Source: DATMER01 sp035556715 | GTDB lineage: Bacteria > Acidobacteriota > Thermoanaerobaculia > Multivoradales > UBA5704 | DNA length: 64,000 nucleotides | Assembly (NCBI GenBank): GCA_035556715.1 | Contig: DATMER010000026.1 | Location: 62,001 to 126,000 of the forward strand | Direction of reading: 5' to 3' | Part shown: positions 51,608 to 60,700 of the stretch, piece after piece | How the letters are laid out: every line of letters begins with the position of its first letter | How positions within the stretch are numbered: position 1 is the stretch's first letter | Position numbers and translations under genes: made by a program | The notes under the pieces: generated by a model | Told to the model about the DNA's origin: nothing | The model's database searches: none | Seen by the model: only the letters and a program-made list of their open reading frames with translations

Positions 51608-52752
51608 TCCGCCGGCTCCTCCTCTCCGTCCTGCTGATCCTGGTCTCGTCCTCGGCATGGGCGCAGACCGCCTATATCGCCTTCGGCGACAGCATCACGG
51701 CCGGGGTCGGCGACGACGATGCGCGCACCGAAAAGGGCTACCCGCCGCGGCTGGAGGTGCTGCTTCAGGGAGCGGGGCTCAACGCCGTGGTGGAGAACTA
51801 CGGCGTCCCTGGCGAAGACACGGTGCAGGGCCTGGCCCGGATCAACTCCGTGCTCAACGAGGCCGCCCTGAGCGGGGACGTGCTCGTCCTCATGGAGGGC
51901 ACCAACGACATCTCCCGCAAGATCTCGATCGAGACCACCCGCCAAAACCTGACCACGATGGCGCGGCGTGCCGAGGACCGGGGCATGACGGCGATCCATG
52001 CCACCACGATCCCCCGCCTCCCGAACGCCAAGTTCGACGCCCAGAACGTCACCAACACCTTTCTGAACCAGCACATCCGGGACATGGCGGGCCGCAACGG
52101 GCGCGGGCTGGCCGATCCCTTCGAGGTCTTCTCCACCACGCCGGACCTCTTCAACCGCTACTACTACCAGGGGAACGACGATCCGGTCGGCCACCCCAAC
52201 GCCGCGGGCTACGACCTCATGGCGCAGATCTTCTTCGACGTGATCCGGAACGTGGACAGCGTACCGCCGGTGATCGGGATGACGACCCCGGCCCATGGCG
52301 ACGAAGACGTCTCCTCCTCGGGCACGGTCACGGTGGATGTCTGGGACTTCGGAGCGGGGATCGACTTCGCCAACACCACCCTGCTGGTGAACGGCGTGGC
52401 CACGGGCGTGGTCCCGACCGGGGACCCGAAGCATGCCACCCTGACGTACCAGCCGGCGGCGCCGCTCGCCGGGATCGTGCCGGTGGGGCTGCGCTCCCGG
52501 GACCTCGCCGCCCCGCCGAACGCGGTGGACCGGGAGGCCTTCCGCTTCACCGTCGCGGGCACCCAGATCCTGACCGGCGACATGGACCAGGACGGCCGGG
52601 TGGACGGCGCCGACCTCCTCCGCTTCGCCCGCCGCTTCGGCACCCGGGTAGGCGAGGTCCTCTACTCCACCTCGGCCGACTTCAACGAGGACGGAGCCAT
52701 CGACGGCCAGGACTTGGCGGTGCTGGCCTCGAATTTCGGCAAGTCGGGCTGA
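51604..52752 (+). CDS. Secreted SGNH hydrolase with a dockerin-like C-terminus
   Basis: This 382-residue protein has a signal peptide (1-20, ending AWAQ). Residues 22-215 are a GDSL/SGNH esterase: block I IAFGDSITAGVG, block III LMEGTNDIS, block V HPNAAGYDLMAQ. A beta domain follows (about 225-315). The last 65 residues hold a pair of calcium-binding loops (GDMDQDGRVDGADLLRFARRFG and ADFNEDGAIDGQDLAVLASNFG), the layout of a dockerin type I domain. It probably deacetylates or de-esterifies a glycan and attaches to a scaffold or cell surface. A dispersed repeat starts at its stop codon. Confidence 0.88.
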   Translation: MIRRLLLSVLLILVSSSAWAQTAYIAFGDSITAGVGDDDARTEKGYPPRLEVLLQGAGLNAVVENYGVPGEDTVQGLARINSVLNEAALSGDVLVLMEGTNDISRKISIETTRQNLTTMARRAEDRGMTAIHATTIPRLPNAKFDAQNVTNTFLNQHIRDMAGRNGRGLADPFEVFSTTPDLFNRYYYQGNDDPVGHPNAAGYDLMAQIFFDVIRNVDSVPPVIGMTTPAHGDEDVSSSGTVTVDVWDFGAGIDFANTTLLVNGVATGVVPTGDPKHATLTYQPAAPLAGIVPVGLRSRDLAAPPNAVDREAFRFTVAGTQILTGDMDQDGRVDGADLLRFARRFGTRVGEVLYSTSADFNEDGAIDGQDLAVLASNFGKSG

Positions 52753-52921
52753 ACCTCACCCCCTGTCCCCCTCTCCCATCTCCCACCCGGCCCCCGCCGG
52801 GAGAGGGGGGACGTTGCTGTGGCGGACGTGACTGACGCGAGGCAAGGTTGCCTCAACTACGTTCCCCCTCTCCCGGGGATGGGCGGTCGGGAGATGGGAG
52901 AGGGGGACAGGGGGTGAGGTT
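52752..52921. repeat. Dispersed inverted-repeat element, copy 2
   Basis: About 170 bp. The ends match copy 1 at 17014: left ACCTCACCCCCTGTCCCCC, right its complement, with long arms that can pair. The central 50 bases differ from copy 1. It begins at the stop codon of the SGNH hydrolase and ends at the stop codon of the convergent sulfatase-fold gene, filling the whole gap. A bidirectional terminator role is likely. The exact fit suggests insertion or capture at gene ends. Confidence 0.85.
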
Positions 52922-54325
52922 CTAGTTCGCCGCGTAGCCCAGAGCCCGCAGCGCCTTCAGCGTCTCCTCGTCCTCCTCCTGCCCCGCGTGCCGGCCGGGC
53001 CGGTTCTTCACCCAGGCCATCAGCTCGCGACGGAGCCGGCGCAGCTCCTCGGGATGGGCGGCGGCGACGTTGCGGGTCTCCAGCGGATCGGCGGCGAGGT
53101 GGTAGAGCTCCAGCCCACTGGGTCCCGCCACGGGCCGGGGACGCCTGCCGCCCGTGCCGAGCACCAGCTTCCACACGCCGTCCTGGACGCTCCGGTAATA
53201 CCGCGGCTTCTCGCCGGCCTCCGAGAAGGCGAGCCGGGGCGCGGATTCCTTCCCGCGCATCAACGCCAGCAGGCTCTGCCCTTCGAGCCCGGGCACCTCG
53301 TAGCCGGGCACGACCAGGTCGCGCAGCGTGGGATAGAGGTCGATCAGCTCCACCGGCCTCCCGATCCGTCCAGCCGGTAAGCTGTCTCGCTCCAAGCCAT
53401 CGCGCACGAAGAAGAGCGGCACGCGGGCCGTGGTGTTGTAGGGCAGCGGCCCGTGCTCGAACCAGGAGCCGTGCTCGCCCAGGCTCTCGCCATGGTCGGC
53501 CGTGAACACGATCAGGCTGTCTTCGAGCAGCCCCAGCTCCCGCGCCCGGTCCAGGACCTTCCGGATGTACAGATCCGTCACCAGCACGTTGGCGTCGTAC
53601 TGGGCCACGTAGTACTTGAGGTCGGTCCTGCCACCGAGACGGTAGGGGCCGCGCGCCGCCTTGTTCGGCACCACCGCCTCCCCCTGGAACAGGGCATCGT
53701 CCAGGAACGGGTTGGAGACCCCGTCCGGCAGCATGTACGGGGCATGCGGGTCGGTGTAGTGCAGCCAGACGAAGAGGCGCTCCGTCTTCTTCTCCTTGGC
53801 GTGCTTCTCCAGCAGAGGCAGGGCCAGCTCGTTGACCCGGGGCGCGTGGATCAGCTCGCGGAAGACGTGCGGGTCCTCCGGGAAGTCGCCGCCCCCCCAC
53901 GTCTCCAGGAACTCGTCGAAGCCGTCATTCCAGCCGAACTGCGCCGCGAGCACGGCGTTGGAGACCACCCCCAGAGTCGTGTAGCCGCTCTCCTGGAACA
54001 GCTCCGGCAGGGTCAGGTACTCCTCCGGGATGCGGATGGCGGCCCGGTGCGTGAGCCCCGTGGTCTGGGGGTACTGGCCGGTGAACATGGACGCGAACGA
54101 CGTCCCGGTCTTGGGCCACTGCGCGATCGCCCGCTCGAAGGTCACCCCGCCCGCGGCCAGCCTGTCCATCTCCGGCGAGGTCTGCCGCGGGTAGCCATAC
54201 AGGCTCATGTGGTCCGCCCGCAGGGTGTCGACCGTGATGAAGAAGACGCGGCGCGGGGCGTTCTCCGCCAACTTGGGGCCACATCCCAGGAGAAGAAGGG
54301 TCGAGAGAAGAAGGACGGGTTTCAT
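52922..54325 (-). CDS. Sulfatase-fold lipoprotein C, Thr at the nucleophile site
   Basis: This 467-residue protein has a lipoprotein signal (LLLSTLLLLGC). Blocks of the alkaline-phosphatase superfamily are VFFITVDTLRADHMSLYGYPRQTSPEMDRLA, KTGTSFASMFTGQYP (Thr at the Cys position), WLHYTDPHAPY, and IVFTADHGESLGEHGSWFEHG. It ends LRALGYAAN. It differs more from A and B than they do from each other. The start codon ATG at 54325 lies 28 bases from the GTG of the divergent glycoside-hydrolase-like gene. It likely acts on a surface glycan in the periplasm. Confidence 0.87.
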   Translation of the reverse strand: MKPVLLLSTLLLLGCGPKLAENAPRRVFFITVDTLRADHMSLYGYPRQTSPEMDRLAAGGVTFERAIAQWPKTGTSFASMFTGQYPQTTGLTHRAAIRIPEEYLTLPELFQESGYTTLGVVSNAVLAAQFGWNDGFDEFLETWGGGDFPEDPHVFRELIHAPRVNELALPLLEKHAKEKKTERLFVWLHYTDPHAPYMLPDGVSNPFLDDALFQGEAVVPNKAARGPYRLGGRTDLKYYVAQYDANVLVTDLYIRKVLDRARELGLLEDSLIVFTADHGESLGEHGSWFEHGPLPYNTTARVPLFFVRDGLERDSLPAGRIGRPVELIDLYPTLRDLVVPGYEVPGLEGQSLLALMRGKESAPRLAFSEAGEKPRYYRSVQDGVWKLVLGTGGRRPRPVAGPSGLELYHLAADPLETRNVAAAHPEELRRLRRELMAWVKNRPGRHAGQEEDEETLKALRALGYAAN

Positions 54326-54340
54326 CGGGGCGCGTCATCC

Positions 54341-54346
54341 TACTAT
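54341..54346 (+). promoter_or_regulatory. -10 element placing the 54353 start at +1
   Basis: TACTAT ends six bases before the GTG at 54353, so transcription should begin at or near the start codon. A leaderless mRNA is predicted. The two divergent start codons are only 28 bases apart, which leaves no room for a ribosome binding site on this strand. Confidence 0.5.
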
Positions 54347-54352
54347 ACGGGC

Positions 54353-55540
54353 GTGGCTCCCCTGCGCGTCCATCCCGACAACCCCCGGTACTTCTCGGAT
54401 GCGGGCCGCGCTATCTACCTGACCGGCTCGCACCACTGGGACGTCCTGCTCGACAACGGCGAGCGCCCCGGCGGCTTCGACTTCGAGGGCTACCTGGACC
54501 GCCTCGCCTCCTGGGGCCACAACTTCATCCGCCTCTGGACCCACGAGGCCTGGACGCACGAGGTCAACCCGACTATCTACCTGAGGACTGGTCCGAGATT
54601 CGACCTCTCCCGCTTCAACCCCGAGTACTTCGAGCGTCTCCGGGCGCGGGTGGTCCGGGCGCGGGAGCGCGGCTTCTACGTGGCCGTGATGCTCTTCAAC
54701 GGCTGGTCGATCCACGACAACGGCGAAGGGAACCCCTGGCCCCGCCACCCCTTCAACCGGACCAACAACGTCAACGGGATCGACGGCGCGGACGTGCACA
54801 CGCTTCGAGTGCCCGCGATCACCCGTCTCCAGGAGACCTACGTCCGGAAGGTGGTCGAGACGGTCGGAGATCTCGACGTCCTCTGGGAGATCTCCAACGA
54901 AAGCCCCGGCGAGTCCCGCGACTGGCAGTACCACCTGATCCGCTACCTGAAGACGCTCTCCCCCCATCCCGTGGGCATGACCTCCTGTTTTCCCCGCGGC
55001 AGGAACGAGGACCTCCTCCGCAGCCCGGCCGACTGGATCTCCCCCAATCATCGAGGAGGCTACAAGCGCTCCCCGCCCCTTGCAGATGGCAGCAAGGTCG
55101 TGCTTCTGGACACGGACCACCTCTGGGGGATCGGCGGCGACCGGGCCTGGGTCTGGAAAAGCTTCCTGGCCGGGCACCACCCCATCTACATGGACCCCCT
55201 TGACGACGACCCGGAGCGAGAGGACGCCCGCCGGGCCATGGGCCAGACCCGCCACCTCGCGGAGAGGCTCGACCTCGCCCGCATGGTCCCCTCGCCGGAC
55301 CTCTGCTCCTCGGGGCACTGCCTGGCCGGAGAGGGCGGGATGGTGGTGTATCTGCCCCGGGGGCGGGGCAAGATCGATCTGTCCGCGTACCATCGCGAGG
55401 GCGAAGCGGAGTGGCTCGATCCAGGCTCCGGGGCGATCATCCCCGCCGGCCGGGCCGCGCGACGGGTGCGGGCGCCGTTCCGGGGGGATGCCGTGCTCTA
55501 TCTCAGGGCTTCGCCCACGCTCCGGGCCATCAGCTCGTAG
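54353..55540 (+). CDS. Glycoside-hydrolase-like protein (TIM-barrel type)
   Basis: This 395-residue protein starts at a GTG. It opens VHPDNPRYFSDAGRAIYLTGSHHWDVLLDNG and has WGHNFIRLWTHEAWTHE, VLWEISNESPGESRDW and later VVLLDTDHLWGI. A barrel enzyme of the GH5/DUF4038-like type is the best fit, with Glu in EISNES a candidate acid/base. A second Glu is not assigned with certainty. No signal peptide is seen, so action in the cytoplasm or release by another route is possible. It is leaderless by position and overlaps the convergent gene at 55498 by 43 bases. Confidence 0.78.
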   Translation: MAPLRVHPDNPRYFSDAGRAIYLTGSHHWDVLLDNGERPGGFDFEGYLDRLASWGHNFIRLWTHEAWTHEVNPTIYLRTGPRFDLSRFNPEYFERLRARVVRARERGFYVAVMLFNGWSIHDNGEGNPWPRHPFNRTNNVNGIDGADVHTLRVPAITRLQETYVRKVVETVGDLDVLWEISNESPGESRDWQYHLIRYLKTLSPHPVGMTSCFPRGRNEDLLRSPADWISPNHRGGYKRSPPLADGSKVVLLDTDHLWGIGGDRAWVWKSFLAGHHPIYMDPLDDDPEREDARRAMGQTRHLAERLDLARMVPSPDLCSSGHCLAGEGGMVVYLPRGRGKIDLSAYHREGEAEWLDPGSGAIIPAGRAARRVRAPFRGDAVLYLRASPTLRAISS

Positions 55541-56577
55541 CCCGCCGGAGTGAGGTGCTGATCGATCGGGTAGTAGATCCGCTCACCCCGCCCGACCGCC
55601 TCCTGGAAAGTGTCCGTCAGATCCACCACCGGCACCCCATGCCGCTCGAAGATCTCCCGGAACAGCCGGTTCGGCCGCCGCGGATCGTGCCGGGCCGGAT
55701 CGAGCCCGAGCTGCGAGAGCACGGCCTGCCACCTCGCGGGATCGACCTGAGGCAACGAGGGGACCAGCACCGCCACCACCTTGGACCGGGACTGTGCCAG
55801 CTTCGCAACAGCCCGCTCCGTCGCCTCGGCGCCGCGCCGAAGCTCCTCGGGCAGCGCCGGAGAGTACATGGAAAACTCCGACCTCAGCTCCCGCACCGCC
55901 CACGGCTCGCGCATACCGACCAGCGACCGCGCCCGTCCTTCCAGCACCGAGCTCTTGAGGAGCCGGAAGAGGTGGGAGTTGTAATAGAGCCAACGCCGGA
56001 GGCCGCCGGTCTCCCCCGGCACCACCAGCTCGCCGTTGACGACCGCCACCTTGGGCTGATCGGGAGAAGCGTCCTGAAGGTCGTTCGCCAGAAACACCGC
56101 CAATACGAGCACATCCGGCTCGAGCTCCACCCCGTACTGCTCGTACCAGGCGACCGCGTCCGGCACTCCGAACCCGGGAGCCCCGGCGTTGAGCACCTCG
56201 GCCCCGAGGATCTCCGCCAGCCGCGCCGGCCAGGTCTCCTCCTGCTCCGCTCCCACCCCAAACGTGAACGAGTCCCCGAGAGCGAGGATGCGGAGCCCCC
56301 GCTTCGGTCCGGCCTCCGGCCCCCTCAGACCGAGGCTGTTCGTGGCAACCTCGGTGTCGAACTCCACCTGGTTCGTGATGGTGCCCCGGAACCCGGGCGC
56401 GATCCGGTATCGGCGAGGCGGATCGGGCTGGTAGAGACCGCGGGAGACCGTCATCACCGCCTGGGGACGGGCGAGGCGGACGGCCAGCTCGGCGGCCAGG
56501 AGGCTGACAAAGAGGCTCGAGCCCAGGAGGAGGAGCCGGACGAGCCGCTTCCCCGATGGCGATAGGTTGGATGGCAT
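55498..56577 (-). CDS. SGNH-hydrolase-like membrane-anchored protein
   Basis: This 359-residue protein starts at an ATG whose -10-like TAGAAT (56590-56585) ends seven bases upstream, so the mRNA is probably leaderless. A membrane anchor (residues 12-35) is followed by an SGNH domain: LALGDSFTFGVGAEQEETWPARL (Ser block), NAGAPGFGVPDAVAWYEQYG, VLAVFLANDLQDA and a late block DQHLTPAGYELMARSV (His). Such proteins acetylate or de-acetylate surface glycans (AlgJ/AlgX-like). Its 3' end runs 43 bases into the convergent glycoside-hydrolase-like gene. Confidence 0.82.
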   Translation of the reverse strand: MPSNLSPSGKRLVRLLLLGSSLFVSLLAAELAVRLARPQAVMTVSRGLYQPDPPRRYRIAPGFRGTITNQVEFDTEVATNSLGLRGPEAGPKRGLRILALGDSFTFGVGAEQEETWPARLAEILGAEVLNAGAPGFGVPDAVAWYEQYGVELEPDVLVLAVFLANDLQDASPDQPKVAVVNGELVVPGETGGLRRWLYYNSHLFRLLKSSVLEGRARSLVGMREPWAVRELRSEFSMYSPALPEELRRGAEATERAVAKLAQSRSKVVAVLVPSLPQVDPARWQAVLSQLGLDPARHDPRRPNRLFREIFERHGVPVVDLTDTFQEAVGRGERIYYPIDQHLTPAGYELMARSVGEALR

Positions 56578-56618
56578 CCCGGCGATTCTACCGGGCTCGC
56601 CCCTTGCAGTCTCCTTCA

Positions 56619-56647
56619 TTGACCGACCCGGCCTGTCGGACTAGACT
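56619..56647 (+). promoter_or_regulatory. Promoter of the precursor-peptide gene
   Basis: TTGACC (56619-56624) and TAGACT (56642-56647) with a 17-base spacer make a good sigma-70-like promoter. The leader is about 30 bases and carries AAAGGAGC (56669-56676), a strong ribosome binding site six bases before the ATG at 56683. Confidence 0.7.
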
Positions 56648-56682
56648 GGAAGGAGTCCAAGCAGGACAAAAGGAGCCCGATC

Positions 56683-56862
56683 ATGAGAAGAGCTGACGAA
56701 CAGCTCGGCGCCGAGAAGCATCCCGACGATGCCTCCCCGGACGAGCTGCGGGAGCAGATTGAAAACAACCGCGAGCTGTCCGACGACGAGTTGGAGCAGG
56801 CGGCCGGCGGCGACGATGGCTGGGGCGGCGGCACAACCCCTCCACCCGGAGGCGGCGGATAA
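56683..56862 (+). CDS. Double-glycine RiPP-like precursor peptide
   Basis: A 59-residue peptide with promoter and ribosome binding site in place. Residues 1-41 are an acidic helical leader (ELREQIENNRELSDDELEQA). Residues 42-43 are Gly-Gly, the cleavage point used by bacteriocin and Nif11-type leaders. The core (44-59) is DDGWGGGTTPPPGGGG. There is no Cys, so a lanthionine ring cannot form; possible modifications include Thr dehydration, backbone changes or Trp/Gly chemistry. The next gene starts within its stop codon. That coupling and the leader shape support a ribosomally made, modified peptide. Confidence 0.75.
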   Translation: MRRADEQLGAEKHPDDASPDELREQIENNRELSDDELEQAAGGDDGWGGGTTPPPGGGG

Positions 56863-57782
56863 CGAGCCCGAAGCCGTCCCTGACCTGTGACGACTGGCTG
56901 TCCGTCCTTCAGCAGCATCTCCGAGAGCCTCTCTTCCATCCGGAGGGCACGGAGCGGTTGCGCCGGCTGGCTCGGCGGCTGCCCGGGAACCTCCTGGCAG
57001 CCGTCGAGATCCGCTTGGGCGTGGAGGCCGGACCGATCGACCTCGCGCTCCGTGTCCAGGACCCTGCCGAGGCTCTCGGGCTCGCTCCTCTTCTTCCCGC
57101 CTGGGCTGCACCCGTTCACTCGGTCTGGCTCGAGTTTGACCTGGACTGCGAGCCCGGGGACGTCCTGCGGCCCATCGTCTGCGCGAAGCTTTTCCGCGAT
57201 GCGGACCTCCACTGGTTGACCGGGACCCTTTTTCCTTCCCTCCACGGTAAACCTCTCACCTCCGGCCAACGGCGGCTCATCCAGCTCTGCCATGAGACCA
57301 TCCCCGCGCCGGCCTATCTCCTCTACGCCTTCAGTCTCCTGCCGCGAGGCCTCGACGCCCTGCGCTTGGAGATCTTCGGCCTGGACCCGGCCGGCATCCT
57401 CGCCTACCTGGAACGGGTGGCGCCGGAAGCGGTTCCCTGGGTGCAAGACGAGGCCGCCCTCTTCGAGGGCGTCGAGAGGATCCACCTGTCGTTGGACCTC
57501 GGGGAAGAGATCCTGCCCCGGATCGGCATCGAGGGCTCGTTTGCGCGGCTGCCCCGGCGGGAGCCCCGCTGGAGCGAGCTATTCGAGAGGTTGGTGGGCC
57601 GGGGCCTGTGCCGTCCTGAAAAGCGGGATGCCGCCCTGGCCTGGGCCGGCTCCGAGCGCTTCCAGGCAGGTTTCTGCTACCACAAGCTGAGCCACGTCAA
57701 GGTCATCTGCCGGCCCGATCGGAAACTTGAAACCAAGGCCTATCTGCTCTTCGGGTATCTCCCCGAGCGGCCGAGATCTTAA
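56859..57782 (+). CDS. Candidate RiPP maturation or partner protein
   Basis: The frame directly overlaps the precursor's stop codon: an ATA at 56859 (ATAA overlap) has GGAGG six bases upstream; CTG at 56880 and TTG at 56958 are other starts. The ATA start gives 307 residues. Blocks include RLPGNLLAAVEIRLGVEAGPI, VHSVWLEFDLDCEPGDV, IHLSLDLGEEILPRIGIEGSF, GRGLCRPEKRDAALAW and LSHVKVICRPDRKLETKAYL. From memory, similar proteins without a known reaction occur in ribosomal-peptide clusters. No cofactor motif is clear. It and the convergent cyclase gene share the TTAA at 57779-57782, each using it for its own stop. Confidence 0.65.
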   Translation: MTSPKPSLTCDDWLSVLQQHLREPLFHPEGTERLRRLARRLPGNLLAAVEIRLGVEAGPIDLALRVQDPAEALGLAPLLPAWAAPVHSVWLEFDLDCEPGDVLRPIVCAKLFRDADLHWLTGTLFPSLHGKPLTSGQRRLIQLCHETIPAPAYLLYAFSLLPRGLDALRLEIFGLDPAGILAYLERVAPEAVPWVQDEAALFEGVERIHLSLDLGEEILPRIGIEGSFARLPRREPRWSELFERLVGRGLCRPEKRDAALAWAGSERFQAGFCYHKLSHVKVICRPDRKLETKAYLLFGYLPERPRS

Positions 57783-60700
57783 GAAGCCAGCGCCAGCGGG
57801 ACCGCAAGCTCGCGAGCGATCCGCTCGGCCCGCTCCGCATATCTCGGGACGCCCAGGTCCAGGAAGGCACGGTGGGCCTCCGAGAGCTCCGCGGCCGTCT
57901 CCGCGGCATCCTCCCGAGCATGAGCGAGCAGCGCCAAGTCGAGATGGGTCCGCGCCACCTCGAAAGGCACCCCGAGAGAGCGGAAGCCTTCCAGCGCTTC
58001 CCGGAGATGGTCCTCCGCCTCGGCGTGATGCCCCAGGGTGCAGGCGATCCGTCCCAGGACCCTTCGCGCCAGCCCGGCGCCGTACCAGAACCGGGAGCCC
58101 TGGGTCACCTCCAGCGCCTGCCGCGCCATCTCTCCACCCTCGGCGGGCCGCGAAGCGCGGAGGTACGCGTCGGCCAGGAAGGCGGAGAACCACCCCTGGA
58201 GCTGCCGCATGCCGGTCTGCTCCACCCTCGCGATCGAGTCCTCCAGGGTGTCGATCGCCTGCTGGAGATCGCCCTTCTCCAGCCAGGCGTATCCGAGAAA
58301 GCCCATTGCGGCGGCCGTGTTGAGAGGGTCCTGAGCCCGGGAGAGACCGCCCCGGCACGCCTCGATCCCCGCCTCCCAGTCTCCGAGGGAAGCATGGAAG
58401 TAGCCGGTGCTCCAGGACGGGTCGAGGCGGGGATCGGCCAGGGCCTTCCAGATCTCCTCAGCCTCCGCCATCGCCTCGAAAGCCTCCTTGAATCTGCCGA
58501 GGACGTACTGGTGAAAGCCCACCACCCAGTAGGCCTGCCCCTGCCACCACCGGTCCTCGCTCCTCTCCAGCAGGAGCACGGCCTGAAGCCCCTGCTGAAT
58601 TCCTTCGGAGAACCGTCCCGCCCAGAAGGCATCGCGGGAGAGCACGTAGCAAGCCTTGCCCTCGGTGCCGGGATCTCCGCTGCGCCGCGCCTCTTCGATC
58701 GCCAGCCTGGCGTTCTTCGCGGCCTCCTCCTGGTTCCCGAGATAGCTGTGGGTGTGGGCCAGCCAGAAGTGGAAGCGGCCGGAGAGCCCAGGATCTCCAA
58801 CGCGCTCCACCACCTCCCGGTGTCCATCCAGAAGCTCCAGGGTCTCGGTGAGCTTCGCCAGGGGAAGGAGGGAGGCGGCGAGTTGGAGAATCAGATCCAT
58901 CGCGCGGCGGTCCCTCTCCTCCGCCGGCAGGTGGGCAGCATGCTCCAGGGCTTCGCGCAGCGCCTTGGCCGCCTCGTTGTGAGCGTAGCCGGCTGCCGCC
59001 CGGTCGGCGAAGCGGACGAGATAAAGAACGGCTTTCCCGGGGTCATCCGCCTTCGAGTAGTGATAGGCGAGACGGTCGTAGACATCCTCCAGCCGGTCCT
59101 CGTACAGCCGCTCGAAGGCCCGGCCGGCCGCCGCGTGCAACGTCTGGCGCCGGCTGACCAGAAGGGTCTGATAGACGGCCTCCTGGGTGAGCGTGTGCTT
59201 GAAGAAATAGCGGGGCTCCTCGGACATCGGCTCCTCGTGGATGAACTCCCAGCGCTTGAGGTCGGCCAGCAGAGGCCCGGGGCTCACCTCATGCTCCCAG
59301 AGCGACGCCAGGAGAGCTAGAGAGAACTCGCGTCCCAGGACCGAGGCGGTCTGGAGAAGCTTCTTGTGCGCCTCCGGCAGCCGGTCGATCCGGGCCAGTA
59401 GAACCCCCTGGATCGTGTCGGGCACCGACACGTCCGGGCTCTCCAGGAGCGACCGGGTGAGCTCCTCCAGGAAGAAGGGGTTTCCCTCCGCCTTGCTCAG
59501 GACGGTTTCCACCAGGTCGTCCGTCATCCTCGACCGGCGGCGCACGGCCTCGACGACCTGCCGGCTCTCCCGGTCGGACAGCCGCGGAAGGACGATCTGC
59601 GTGGCATAGGACTTCTCGATCCATTGCGGCCGGTACCCCGCGCGGTAGGTGACCAGCAGGAGCATCCGGGCCGCGGCCAGCCCTTCGACCAGGTAGGAGA
59701 GAAACTCCTCCGAAGCCTGGTCGATCCAGTGGAGATCCTCGATCTGCAGGACCATCAGGCGGCCCCGTCCCGCGTTCAGGATCATCTGCCGGAGGATGGC
59801 GAAGGTCCGGGCCTGCAAAGCCTGCGCGCTCAGCTCTGCCAGGCGGTCCCCCTCCTCCCGGATCCCGAGGAGCCTCAGGAGGTACGGCAGGGACTCCTCG
59901 GGCTGGTTTCCCGCGAGACCCGAGTGGACCTTTTCGGTCACCACCGCCGGGCCGTCGGCATCGCCGATCCCCCACTCGTTGCGCAGCATGTACACCAGGG
60001 GGAGATAGGGGATGCCGCTACCATAAGAGAGGCAGCGCCCGGCAAAATGCATCACGGGCCGATCCCAGAGACGGCGCCGGAACTCGTACAGGATTCGGGA
60101 CTTGCCGGAGCCGGCCTCAGCCGCGATCCCGAGGACCTGCCCCTCCCCGCCCGCGGCCCGCTCCCGCAGCTCGTCCAGGATCGCCATCTCCCGCTGGCGG
60201 CCGACAAACGGAGACAAGGCCGCACCGCTCAGGATCGCCTGCTCGGAATACAGGGAGCCGGCGCTCAACGCGCGATAGGCCTGGATCAGGGCCTCCTTGC
60301 CCTTCACATGGACAGGCTCCAAGGCTTCGGCCTGGACGGACCCATGGAGGAAGCGCATGGTGGCTTCGCTCATCAGGACAGTCCCCGGCTCCGCGATCTC
60401 CTGCAGCCGGGCCGCCAGGTTGGTCGTGTCTCCGATGGCGGTGTAGTCCTGCCGGAGGTGGTCCCCGATGCCGCCGACTACCACCCAGCCCGTGTTGATC
60501 CCGATCCGGGTTCTAAGCTCCACGCCATGGCGCTCATCGAGCTCGGTCCGTTGCTCCAGGAGCAGCTTCTGGAGGCCCAGGGCGGCGAGCACGGCCCGGC
60601 GCGCATGGTCCTCGTGAGCGATGGGCGCTCCGAACAAGGCCATGAAGCCGTCCCCCAAGAACTGGTTGATCGTCCCTTCGTACCGGTGGACCTCCCCCAG

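Noticed and set aside
42381..54325. Formylglycine-dependent sulfatases
   Set aside because: All four proteins have Thr at the modified Cys/Ser position and lack the Arg of the CxPxR motif.
56683..56862. Lanthipeptide precursor for the cyclase at 61265
   Set aside because: The core contains no Cys, so no thioether ring can form. A different precursor must serve the cyclase, or the two systems are unrelated.
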